From JACPRL01 sp035573715 (GTDB lineage Bacteria; Acidobacteriota; Terriglobia; Acidiferrales; 2-02-FULL-67-57), in assembly GCA_035573715.1 (NCBI GenBank), contig DATLZZ010000025.1:62001-126000 (forward strand): 64,000 nt of DNA, given 5' to 3'. Under the pieces are notes generated by a model. It saw only the letters and a program-made list of their open reading frames with translations. It had not been told where the DNA came from and ran no database searches. Of this stretch, positions 50,400 to 58,347 are shown piece by piece. The translations under genes and the position numbers were made by a program. The stretch's first letter is position 1. Each line of letters opens with the position of its first letter.

Positions 50400-51304
50400 A
50401 GAAACTCCAGCGGCCGCGCCTTTTCGATCAACCCCAGTTCGTGCGCGTAGCGGTAGAACGATTCTAATCCGGCGCGATGCGGAGCGTCCAGCCGGTACTG
50501 GATGCTGAAGCGCAGGTAGCGCTCCAGTCGCCCGCCGGGCAGCTTGAGCCGCTCGGCGGCTTGGTGCGCAATCTCGGGGATGTGCGCCAGTCCGTCGTCG
50601 CGCGACTTCAGGAAGTCGCCCACCAGCCGTGGTCCAATTGCGCGGGCGGCCTCTGCCCGCACCACCCAGAAGGCGAACACAAATGGCAGGTTGGTCAGCC
50701 GCACCCACTCCTCGGCGAGGTCATACACATGCAAATCATCCCCGAGCCCGGTGGCCCCGACCGCTGGGGAATGCAGGGCAAACTGCAGCGCCGGGTCGCC
50801 GATGAGCAGCGCCGCGTCGGCGCTGCTCATCATCGCCTTCAAGTCCGGCGCCGCCTCCACGTACTCCGGCTCGCGCTTCCACAGCAACGCGTAAAGAATC
50901 TTGACCAGCGCCGCCGAGGTGCGCGAGCTCGCATCGAGCGCCACCCGCCTGGCCCGTCGCGCCGGCCCGCGGCTGACCAGCAACACGCTCTCCACCTTGC
51001 GCTCACTGGCGATGCAAATGTACGGAATGATCTTCAATCCGGGAATCGTCTGGTACTCGATGGAGGGAATGATCCCAACGTCAGCCTTGCCGCTGCGCAG
51101 CGCCTCGGCGCACTCCGCCGGCACGGTGTAGCTCAGTCGGTAGCGGTTCTTGGCCGCCCCACGCTCCAGGCCCCATACCAGCGGCGCCGTGTTCAGATAC
51201 TTGACCACTGACACCCGCAGCGGTCTCGTCCCGAGTTCCGCACCGCGGGACGAGGGAGCCAGCCGGTTGCGCGCCCTGAACGGTCTCGGTGGTCTCGGTT
51301 TCAT
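50396..51304 (-). CDS. mqnA: Chorismate dehydratase
   Basis: First futalosine-pathway step, dehydrating chorismate to 3-enolpyruvoyl-benzoate. It has 302 residues. The core starts RVSVVKYLNTAPLVWGLERG and contains LDASSRTSAALVKILYALL, ALLIGDPALQFA and YDLAEEWVRLTNLPFVFAFW. About 28 residues precede the usual start. They are encoded by DNA containing the inverted repeat CGTCCCG/CGGGACG, so the true start could be an internal GTG. A loop insert HSPAVGATGLGDD after ALQFAL is encoded by a copy of the palindromic element (50743-50771). The assignment is confident, the start is not. Confidence 0.93.
   Translation of the reverse strand: MKPRPPRPFRARNRLAPSSRGAELGTRPLRVSVVKYLNTAPLVWGLERGAAKNRYRLSYTVPAECAEALRSGKADVGIIPSIEYQTIPGLKIIPYICIASERKVESVLLVSRGPARRARRVALDASSRTSAALVKILYALLWKREPEYVEAAPDLKAMMSSADAALLIGDPALQFALHSPAVGATGLGDDLHVYDLAEEWVRLTNLPFVFAFWVVRAEAARAIGPRLVGDFLKSRDDGLAHIPEIAHQAAERLKLPGGRLERYLRFSIQYRLDAPHRAGLESFYRYAHELGLIEKARPLEFL
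50743..50771. repeat. Palindromic element copy 4, degenerate, inside mqnA
   Basis: CGAGCCCGGTGGC (50743-50755) matches copies 2 and 3 exactly. The right arm CCGCTGGGG has drifted, so the hairpin is imperfect. Read on the minus strand it encodes SPAVGATGLG in a surface loop between the ALQFAL and YDLAEEW blocks of MqnA. Confidence 0.65.
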
Positions 51305-51394
51305 CCTCAGTTGTGATTACGCTCGGACGCCGCTGTCAGACGCAGCGAAACTCCGCACTCTAGCATTGACTGTGAGGCTGCGAAAGAGGGCTAC

Positions 51395-51424
51395 TTGACA
51401 AACGCACACGCTGACCGCTAGTTT
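51395..51424 (+). promoter_or_regulatory. Predicted promoter of dprA-topA-terC
   Basis: A perfect TTGACA (51395-51400), an 18-base spacer and TAGTTT (51419-51424) lie 25 bases upstream of the chosen dprA ATG. The -10 box is weak. Confidence 0.5.
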
Positions 51425-51448
51425 CGCTTGATTTCTGCTTGTGCGCGG

Positions 51449-52618
51449 ATGACACAGCCACTCGAACGGTACACCTACTGGCTGGCGGTAACGCTCACGC
51501 CCGGCGTGGGCGCGCGCCTGGCTGCCGAGCTCCTCAAGCGCTTCGGCACGCCAGAACGGGTGTTTGCCGCTTCGCTTACGGAGCTCGAAGCCTGCGGCCT
51601 GCCGGCGCCGGTGGCGCAGTCGCTGCACTCCGGCGCGCCACTCAAGGCCGCCGAGCAGGAATTGGAGAAAGTCCGCCAGCACGGCTGCCGCTTGCTGGCG
51701 TGGGATGAGCCTGAGTACCCGGCGCTGCTCAAAGAAATCTACGATCCGCCGGTGCTGCTTTACTGCCACGGCGATGTGGCCGCGCTTTCGACCCACTGCG
51801 TGGCGATGGTGGGGGCGCGTGCGCCCTCGCCTTACGGGACGCAGGTCACCGAGCGGCTGTCGGAAGAATTGTCGGCGCGCGGGCTGACGATTGTCAGCGG
51901 GCTCGCGCGCGGCATTGATTCCGCCGCACACCGCGGCGCGCTCAAGCCCGCCGGCGGCAAGACGATTGCGGTGCTCGGCTGCGGCATTGAAGTGGATTAC
52001 CCCAAGGAGAACAAGAAGCTGCGTGCGCAGATTGAGGAGAACGGCTGCATCGTCACCGAGTTCGCCCTCGGCACCTTCCCGGCGCCACAGAATTTTCCCA
52101 TTCGTAACCGCATTATTGCGGGCCTGTCGTGGGGCGTGGTGGTGGTGGAGGGTTCGCGCTACTCCGGCTCGCTCATCACGGGCCGGCTGGCGATGGAGTA
52201 CAACCGCCAGGTCTACGGCATTCCCGGCAACATCACTAACCAGAAGAGCCAGGCGCCCAACACGCTCATCAAACAGGGGGCCAAGCTCGTCGAGACGTGG
52301 GAGGACGTGGTCGAAGAGCTGCCCACGCCGGTGCGCGGCGAAATCCTGGAAAGGCTGGCGGCGACGGCTCCGGCGGCAACCGCGCAGAAGGGCTTGCCGC
52401 TGACCGCTGAACTTTCCGAATCCGAACGCGCCGTCTTTCGCATCCTAAAGGCAGATGAGGCGCTGCACGTCGATCAGGTGGTCGAGGCCACGGCCTTGAC
52501 CCCGTCGGAAGTGCTGCCCGCTTTGTTTGAACTCGAAATGAAAGGACTGATCCGGCAACTGCCCGGAAAGTATTTCCTGCGGATGCTGCCGGCGGAGAGT
52601 TTGTCGCGGACACAGTAA
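51449..52618 (+). CDS. dprA: DNA processing protein DprA
   Basis: Loads RecA on single-stranded DNA taken up during transformation. It has 389 residues from ATG 51449; a TTG seven codons earlier is also in frame. It has an N-terminal SAM-like domain (LERYTYWLAVTLTPGVGARL), the Rossmann DNA-binding core with VAMVGARAPSPYG, IVSGLARGIDSAAHRGAL, VLGCGIEVDYPKENKKL, FPIRNRIIAGLS and VVVEGSRYSGSLITGRLA, and a C-terminal winged helix (ESERAVFRILKADEALHVDQ). It overlaps topA by three bases (TAATG). DprA is widespread, so it alone does not prove competence. Confidence 0.95.
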   Translation: MTQPLERYTYWLAVTLTPGVGARLAAELLKRFGTPERVFAASLTELEACGLPAPVAQSLHSGAPLKAAEQELEKVRQHGCRLLAWDEPEYPALLKEIYDPPVLLYCHGDVAALSTHCVAMVGARAPSPYGTQVTERLSEELSARGLTIVSGLARGIDSAAHRGALKPAGGKTIAVLGCGIEVDYPKENKKLRAQIEENGCIVTEFALGTFPAPQNFPIRNRIIAGLSWGVVVVEGSRYSGSLITGRLAMEYNRQVYGIPGNITNQKSQAPNTLIKQGAKLVETWEDVVEELPTPVRGEILERLAATAPAATAQKGLPLTAELSESERAVFRILKADEALHVDQVVEATALTPSEVLPALFELEMKGLIRQLPGKYFLRMLPAESLSRTQ

Positions 52619-55263
52619 TGGGGAAATCGCTGGTCATCGTCGAGTCGCCGGCCAAGTCGCGCACCATCGGGCGCTACCTGGGCAAGGACTACGTGGTCAA
52701 GTCATCGCTGGGCCACATCAAGGACTTGCCGCGCAAGCACCTGGGCGTGAACGTGGAGAAGGGCTTCGAGCCCACCTACTTCGTCATCTCCGGCAAGGCC
52801 AAAGTGGTGAGCGAGCTGCGCCGCGCCGCCCGCCAGGCTGAAGCGGTTTATCTCGCCGCCGACCCCGACCGCGAGGGCGAAGCCATCTGCGCCCACCTGC
52901 GGGAAGTCCTGACTGAGAAAGCGCTCTACGCCGAAGCCGAACCAGCCGACGGCGGCCGACGCAGGAAAAAGAAAGAAAAGCCGGCCAACAAGAAGAAGGC
53001 CGCTGCTGCGGCCGCGCCGAAAAACGGAAACGTGGTTGCGCTGGACGTGCCGCCGCCCGTGGCCCCCGAGACCAAGTTCTTCCGCGTGACGATGAATGAA
53101 ATCACCGCCCGCGGCGTGAAGCAGGCCTTTGGGCAACCGGGGCAGGTGGACGAAAACCTGGTAAACGCGCAGCAGGCCCGGCGCATCCTCGACCGGCTGG
53201 TGGGCTATGAAGTGAGCCCGCTGCTGTGGGACAAGGTGAAGCGCGGGCTTTCGGCCGGGCGGGTGCAGACCGTGGCGCTGCGGATGGTGGTGGAGCGCGA
53301 GCGCGAAATCCGCACTTTTACGCCCGTCGAATACTGGACTATAGACGTCAACCTGAGCGCCGGCGAGCCGCCGAGCTTCAAGGCCAAGCTGGTGGAGTGG
53401 CAGGGCCGCAAGCTCGAAGTCCCCGAGCAGGACGAAGCCAAACGCTCTAAGCAGTTCTTCATCCCCAATGAAGAAGAAGCCAGGAAGCACGCGGCGGCGC
53501 TGGAGGGGGCGGAATTCATCGTCGAGTCGGTGCAGCAGAAGGAGCGCCGACGCTACCCGGTGCCGCCGTTCATCACCAGCACGCTCCAGCAGGAGGCGGC
53601 GCGCAAGCTGCGCTTCAGCGTCAAGCGCACCATGCAGCTCGCCCAACGGCTCTACGAAGGCGTGGAAGTGGGCGAACAAGGCAGCGTCGGCCTTATCACC
53701 TACATGCGCACCGATTCCACTCGGGTCAGTCAGGATGCGCTGGCCGCCGTGCGCGAGGTCATCGCTCATCGCTTCGGGCGCAACTACGTGCCCGACGAGC
53801 CGCGCTTCTACCGCTCCAAGAAAGGTGCGCAGGATGCGCACGAGGCCATCCGCCCCACCGACCCCCGCCACCTGCCCGAGGCCGTGCGGCGCTACCTCGA
53901 GGAAGACGAGTTCAAGCTCTACCAACTCATCTGGCAGCGCTTCGTGGCTTCGCAGATGACCGAGGCCGTCTTCGACCAGACCACGATTGACATCCGCGCT
54001 GGCGACTACCGGCTGCGTGCCACCGGCTCGGTCCCCAAGTTCGACGGCTTCCTGGCGGTCTACGAAGAAGGCAAGGACGAAGCCCAGCGCGCCGAGGAGG
54101 AAGCTGAGGCCGAAGCCGCGCGCCTGCCGGTGGTGCGCGAGGGCGAGAGGTTGCGGCGGAACGAAGTCAGGCCCGAGCAGCACACCACCCAGCCGCCGCC
54201 GCGCTACACGGAAGCGACGCTGGTGAAGGAATTGGAAGAGAAGGGCATCGGGCGGCCTTCGACCTACGCCGCCATTCTTTCCACCATCCTCGAGCGCGAA
54301 TACGTCCGCAAGGACAAAGGACGGTTTTCCACCACGCAGCTCGGCGAGATTGTCTCCGACCTGCTCATCAAGAGCTTCGAAGACATCTTCGACATCCGAT
54401 ACACCGCGCGGATGGAGGAGGAGCTGGACGAGATCGAAGAGGGCAAGCTCGACTGGCGCGCTGCCTTGGAGGAATTCTACGAAAAGTTTTCCCGCGACTT
54501 GGAGCGCGCCGGCGAGGAGATGGAAAACGTCAAGGCCGGCCTGCCCACCGAGCAGGTCTGTGACCGCTGCGGCAAGCCCATGCTGCTGCGCATCGGCCGC
54601 CACGGGCTGTTCCTGGCCTGCTCGGGCTACCCCGACTGCACCAACACCCGCGAGCCGGAGCTGGATGTGCGCGGCATCGAGTCGGACGACACCGCGCCCG
54701 AAAGCGAAACGCAGTACTGCGAGAACTGCGGGCGCGAGATGGTCATCAAGCGCGGCCGCTACGGGCCCTTCTACGCCTGCACCGGCTATCCGGATTGCAA
54801 GACCACCAAGCCGCTGGCGGCCCGCGGCGCCGCCGCGGCGCCGGTGCCGCTCGAGGAGGCCTGCCCGCAGTGCGGTGGGCAGTTGCAGGAGAAGTTCGGT
54901 CGCTACGGCGCCTTCATCGCCTGCTCCAACTACCCCGAGTGTCGTTACACGCGGCAGAAAACGCTGGGCATCAAGTGCCCGGAGTGCGGCCAGGGCGAGC
55001 TGGCCGAGCGGCGGGCGCGCCGCGGCCGGCGGGTCTTCTACGGCTGCTCGCGCTACCCCGAGTGCACGTTCACTTCCGGGCAGCGGCCGCTGCCCGAGCC
55101 CTGCCCGCTTTGCCAGGCGCCGCTAACCTACGAGAAGCGCACCAAGCAGGGCAGCAGCTTCCGCGTCTGCCGCAACAAGGAGTGCGAGTTCGAAGCTCCG
55201 TTGGAGTCCCGTGAGGGCTTGGCTGCAGCCGCCCCCTCGGCTGAGAGCCAGGGCGGCCGCTGA
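52618..55263 (+). CDS. topA: DNA topoisomerase I
   Basis: Relaxes negative supercoils through a Tyr-DNA intermediate. It has 881 residues. The TOPRIM domain starts SLVIVESPAKSRTIGRYLG with YLAADPDREGEAICAHL. A Lys-rich insert (about 103-145, RRKKKEKPANKKKAAAAAAP) interrupts it. The catalytic Tyr is in GLITYMRTDSTRVS, and RPTDPRHLPE and GIGRPSTYAAILSTI follow. The C-terminus has four Cys4 zinc ribbons (CDRCGKPM, CENCGREM, CPQCGGQL, CPECGQG) plus a fifth Cys cluster (CPLCQAPL). The dprA-topA order is common in many phyla. Confidence 0.97.
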   Translation: MGKSLVIVESPAKSRTIGRYLGKDYVVKSSLGHIKDLPRKHLGVNVEKGFEPTYFVISGKAKVVSELRRAARQAEAVYLAADPDREGEAICAHLREVLTEKALYAEAEPADGGRRRKKKEKPANKKKAAAAAAPKNGNVVALDVPPPVAPETKFFRVTMNEITARGVKQAFGQPGQVDENLVNAQQARRILDRLVGYEVSPLLWDKVKRGLSAGRVQTVALRMVVEREREIRTFTPVEYWTIDVNLSAGEPPSFKAKLVEWQGRKLEVPEQDEAKRSKQFFIPNEEEARKHAAALEGAEFIVESVQQKERRRYPVPPFITSTLQQEAARKLRFSVKRTMQLAQRLYEGVEVGEQGSVGLITYMRTDSTRVSQDALAAVREVIAHRFGRNYVPDEPRFYRSKKGAQDAHEAIRPTDPRHLPEAVRRYLEEDEFKLYQLIWQRFVASQMTEAVFDQTTIDIRAGDYRLRATGSVPKFDGFLAVYEEGKDEAQRAEEEAEAEAARLPVVREGERLRRNEVRPEQHTTQPPPRYTEATLVKELEEKGIGRPSTYAAILSTILEREYVRKDKGRFSTTQLGEIVSDLLIKSFEDIFDIRYTARMEEELDEIEEGKLDWRAALEEFYEKFSRDLERAGEEMENVKAGLPTEQVCDRCGKPMLLRIGRHGLFLACSGYPDCTNTREPELDVRGIESDDTAPESETQYCENCGREMVIKRGRYGPFYACTGYPDCKTTKPLAARGAAAAPVPLEEACPQCGGQLQEKFGRYGAFIACSNYPECRYTRQKTLGIKCPECGQGELAERRARRGRRVFYGCSRYPECTFTSGQRPLPEPCPLCQAPLTYEKRTKQGSSFRVCRNKECEFEAPLESREGLAAAAPSAESQGGR

Positions 55264-56285
55264 TGTCCCTGCCGATGCCCCACGCGTGGTGGCACTACGC
55301 CCTCTTTATCCTCTTTGTCCTGGTCATGCTGGCCGTCGATCTGGGCGTCTTCCACCGCCGCTTCCACGCCGTCACCCACAAGGAAGCCCTCATCTGGAGC
55401 GTGGTCTGGATAACGCTGGCGCTCTTGTTCAACGTCGGCGTCTGGTATTTCGAGGGTCCCACCAAGGCCGGCGAATTCCTTGCCGGCTACCTGATCGAAA
55501 AATCGCTGAGCCTCGACAACCTGTTTGTCTTCCTGATGATCTTCATGTACTTCGGCGTGCCTGACCGCTACCAGCACCGTGTGTTGTACTGGGGCATCCT
55601 GGGCGCGCTGGTGATGCGCGGCGTGATGATTGCCGCCGGCGCCGCGCTCATCGCCCGATTCCACATCGTCATCTATATCTTCGGCGCCTTCTTGGTCTAC
55701 ACAGGCATTCGCTTCATGAGACAGACCGGCCCGTCGGTTTCGCCGGAGACCAACCCCGTGCTACGGCTGCTGCGGCGCCTGGTGCCCATCACCCCGGACT
55801 TTCGCGAGGAGCATTTCTTTGTCCGCGAGGGTGGCAAGTGGCTGGCCACCCCGCTCTTTGTGGTGCTGGTGCTGGTCGAGACCAGTGACGTGATGTTCGC
55901 CGTGGACTCCATTCCCGCCATCTTCGCCATCACCTACGACCCGTTCATTGTCTTCACCTCCAACGTTTTCGCCATCCTCGGCCTGCGCGCGCTCTATTTC
56001 CTGCTCGCCAACATCATGCCGATGTTTCGCTATCTTAACGTTGGCTTGGGCACCATCCTGGCCTATGTCGGCGTCAAGATGCTCCTGCAGGACGTGGTCA
56101 AGATTCCCGTGTGGGTCTCGCTGATCGTAATTGCGGTGGTGCTGGGCGCGAGCCTGGGCTACTCAGTGTACGAGTCGCGGCGCTACAGCGAGGAAGTTGA
56201 GGAGCAGGCCAAAGAAGACGAGCAAGCCCGGCAGGATGCCATTGCCGAAGACCTCGAGGCCAAGCGCGACAGCGACGACCGCTAG
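55263..56285 (+). CDS. TerC/Alx family integral membrane protein
   Basis: A 340-residue membrane protein with about eight or nine helices. It starts by overlapping the topA stop by one base (TGATG). TerC signatures: EFLAGYLIEKSLSLDNLFVF (acidic, metal-binding), YTGIRFM, LVLVETSDVMFAVDSIPAIF and SNVFAILGLRALYFLLA. The highly charged C-terminus (SEEVEEQAKEDEQARQD) is cytoplasmic. Relatives export manganese or act in metal homeostasis and tellurite tolerance. It takes the place of trmFO, which follows topA in many bacteria. Confidence 0.93.
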   Translation: MSLPMPHAWWHYALFILFVLVMLAVDLGVFHRRFHAVTHKEALIWSVVWITLALLFNVGVWYFEGPTKAGEFLAGYLIEKSLSLDNLFVFLMIFMYFGVPDRYQHRVLYWGILGALVMRGVMIAAGAALIARFHIVIYIFGAFLVYTGIRFMRQTGPSVSPETNPVLRLLRRLVPITPDFREEHFFVREGGKWLATPLFVVLVLVETSDVMFAVDSIPAIFAITYDPFIVFTSNVFAILGLRALYFLLANIMPMFRYLNVGLGTILAYVGVKMLLQDVVKIPVWVSLIVIAVVLGASLGYSVYESRRYSEEVEEQAKEDEQARQDAIAEDLEAKRDSDDR

Positions 56286-56821
56286 CCGGCGGGGTCGGCT
56301 TCAACCTGCAAGGCCAGAGCCATGCGCTGCAACAAGTTTTCCGCGCCGACCAGGATGTGCAGTTCGACCAGGTGTGCGTCGCCGAACCACTTCTTGAGGT
56401 CGGCGATGTCTTCATCGGTGACGCTGGCGGGCGCGCGGGTCAGCTTCTCCGCCAGGCGCAGCACCGCGGCATCCTTCTCGTCAAAGCTGCCAGCGCTTTG
56501 CCAGTCGTCGCGCTCCAGCGCGGCCATCTGCTCGGCGCTCAGGCCGGCGCTGCGGGCGAAGGGAGCGTTCAGCGCCAGCGCGTAGCGGCAGCCATTGACA
56601 CCGGCGGTGCGCAGTGCCGCCAGAGCCTTGGTGCGCGGGTCGAGTACGCCACCCGTCCACAGCTCTTTGTGCACGTTGGAGAACGTCAACAGCAGCTCCG
56701 GCCGATGCGCCATGGTCTTGAAGAGGTTGGGCGTCGTACCAAAGCGGTGCTCAAGCGCGTCGTAGAGGTTGCGCAAGATGACCGCCGAGCGGTCCTTCGG
56801 AATCGGACGAATGCGGGGCAT
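56282..56821 (-). CDS. Carboxymuconolactone decarboxylase/AhpD-like protein
   Basis: A 179-residue all-helical protein of the CMD/AhpD fold. RTAGVNGCRYALALNAPFAR is the active-site helix, and KDAAVLRLAEKLTRAPASVT and HLVELHILVGAENLL follow. The peroxidase-type C-x-x-C is reduced to a single Cys (GCRYALAL) in the position where E-x-x-x-C-x-x-C-x-x-x-H is usual, so thiol-disulfide peroxidase activity is doubtful. The start is ATG 56821, just after the stop of the neighbouring membrane protein. It overlaps the terC stop by four bases on the opposite strand. Confidence 0.85.
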   Translation of the reverse strand: MPRIRPIPKDRSAVILRNLYDALEHRFGTTPNLFKTMAHRPELLLTFSNVHKELWTGGVLDPRTKALAALRTAGVNGCRYALALNAPFARSAGLSAEQMAALERDDWQSAGSFDEKDAAVLRLAEKLTRAPASVTDEDIADLKKWFGDAHLVELHILVGAENLLQRMALALQVEADPAG

Positions 56822-56823
56822 AG

Positions 56824-57234
56824 CTACTCCAGCCGGTAGATGCCGGCGACCACCCAGGCGGTAATGACCAGTTGCACGTAGCCGAGCGCAATCCACTTCA
56901 GCGCCAGCGTGAACGGGATGGGGAAGGCGACGTAGACCGCCAGCACCACCGGTACCAGCAGTGTCCCCAGCAGCAGGCCGAAGCGCAGGCCTTGACCAAC
57001 CCAGTTCTTCCCCCTCTCGCAGCCCTGAATGTAGATGTAGGACACCGCCAGAGCGAAGATCAGGTTGCCGAGGTAGAGCAGCGGCATGCGTCCGGTGAAT
57101 TCGTCGAGCGTTCGCACGCTCGAGCCCAGCGCGCGGTACTCGCGCTCCAGCATCACCTCGTGGGTCGCGTACGCCAGCGCCGAGTAGACCACGAAGACCG
57201 CCAGGGCCGCCCAGAGGAACTTCTTGGTGTTCAT
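56824..57234 (-). CDS. Small membrane protein
   Basis: A 136-residue protein with four membrane segments (FLWAALAVFVVYSALAYATH, PLLYLGNLIFALAVSYIYI, FGLLLGTLLVPVVLAVYVA, IALGYVQLVITAWVVAGIY). The start is ATG 57234 after AGGAG; the longer in-frame ORF overlaps the recombinase region and is not supported. The layout resembles DUF1761-like small membrane proteins but I am not sure of the family. It is cotranscribed with the AhpD-like gene two bases away. Confidence 0.75.
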   Translation of the reverse strand: MNTKKFLWAALAVFVVYSALAYATHEVMLEREYRALGSSVRTLDEFTGRMPLLYLGNLIFALAVSYIYIQGCERGKNWVGQGLRFGLLLGTLLVPVVLAVYVAFPIPFTLALKWIALGYVQLVITAWVVAGIYRLE

Positions 57235-57310
57235 ACACGCTCCTCGGTCTTTGTACGAGTGCATTGTGTATAATTCCGCCGAAAGTGCAACCGCAAAAAC
57301 AGCGGCGGTG

Positions 57311-58276
57311 ATGCAAGCGGCGATTGAGAAATTCCTCGCCTACCTGCGCGATGAGCGCAACGCCTCGCCCCATACTCTGCGCAACTATCGAGGCGATCTG
57401 GGACGTTTTCGCGCCTACCTGAGCATTCCCGACCGCCAGGGGCGAGTGCAGGAGCCGCGCCTCGAGGACGTCGACCACCTCGTGCTGCGCGAGTACCTGG
57501 GAGACCTCTACCGCCGCGAGCGGCAGAAGACCTCCATCGCGCGCGCCCTGGCCACGCTGCGCTCGTTCTTCAGGTTCTTGGTGCGCGACGGCCTGCTGCG
57601 CGAGAATCCGGCGCGGCTGGTGCGCACCCCGCGGCTGCCGCAGCGCCTGCCCAGTGCGCCGACCGCCGAGCAGGTGAACCGCTTTCTCGACGCGTGCGCT
57701 GAGGTCTCACCGCAGCCGCGGGGGAAGGGCGCGAGCAAAGAGCGCGATCAGCAAGCGCGGCGGCTCATCCGGCGCGACCGGGCGCTGCTCGAGCTGCTCT
57801 ATGCTTCGGGGTTGCGCGCCAGCGAGTTGGTGGGGTTGAACCTCGCCGACGTCAATCGCCGCGAGCAGATGCTGCGCGTCCGCGGCAAAGGCCGCAAGGA
57901 ACGGCTTGTCCCCTACGGCTCGAAGGCTGAGGCAGCCCTGGAGCGTTGGCTCGAGGCCCGCGAAGAGATTCTGTCGAGCCGCAAGGGCACGGGCGCGGGC
58001 GACGCGCTGTTTTTGAATCACCAGGGCGAGCGACTGACCCCGCGCTCGGTGGGCAACATCGTCAAGAAGTACGGCCGCGGGTTCGATCCCAACTGGGACT
58101 TGCACCCGCACGTGCTGCGCCACGCCTTCGCCACCCATCTGCTGAGCGAAGGCGCCGACCTGCGCGCCATCCAGGAGCTGCTCGGCCACCGCTCGCTCTC
58201 CACCACCCAGAAGTACACTTCGGTATCCATCAAGCAGTTGATGGAGGTGTACGACAAGGCCCACCCGCGGGCGTGA
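57311..58276 (+). CDS. xerC: Tyrosine recombinase XerC/XerD
   Basis: A 321-residue recombinase that resolves chromosome dimers at dif sites. The start is ATG 57311, which places the SAM-like core-binding domain first (IEKFLAYLRDERNASPHTLR). The catalytic residues are Arg in YASGLRASELVGL, Lys in VRGKGRKERLVPYG, His-x-x-Arg in HPHVLRHAFATHLL, His in LGHRSLSTTQKY and the nucleophile Tyr in TTQKYTSVS. A charged insert of about 16 residues (RGKGASKERDQQARRL) precedes the first catalytic Arg. The location near dprA-topA matches the conserved housekeeping context. No phage or integron genes are nearby, and XerC versus XerD cannot be decided with certainty. Confidence 0.9.
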   Translation: MQAAIEKFLAYLRDERNASPHTLRNYRGDLGRFRAYLSIPDRQGRVQEPRLEDVDHLVLREYLGDLYRRERQKTSIARALATLRSFFRFLVRDGLLRENPARLVRTPRLPQRLPSAPTAEQVNRFLDACAEVSPQPRGKGASKERDQQARRLIRRDRALLELLYASGLRASELVGLNLADVNRREQMLRVRGKGRKERLVPYGSKAEAALERWLEAREEILSSRKGTGAGDALFLNHQGERLTPRSVGNIVKKYGRGFDPNWDLHPHVLRHAFATHLLSEGADLRAIQELLGHRSLSTTQKYTSVSIKQLMEVYDKAHPRA

Positions 58277-58347
58277 CGCAACTTTGGGGCGACGCACGTG
58301 TTTACCTACCTGAAGGGACAAGGTTGGTCCCGGAAGGAGAGTCAGCA

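Noticed and set aside
57224..57310. N-terminal extension of the XerC-type recombinase
   Set aside because: It overlaps the start of the divergent membrane protein and lacks conservation. The ATG at 57311 gives the standard N-terminus.
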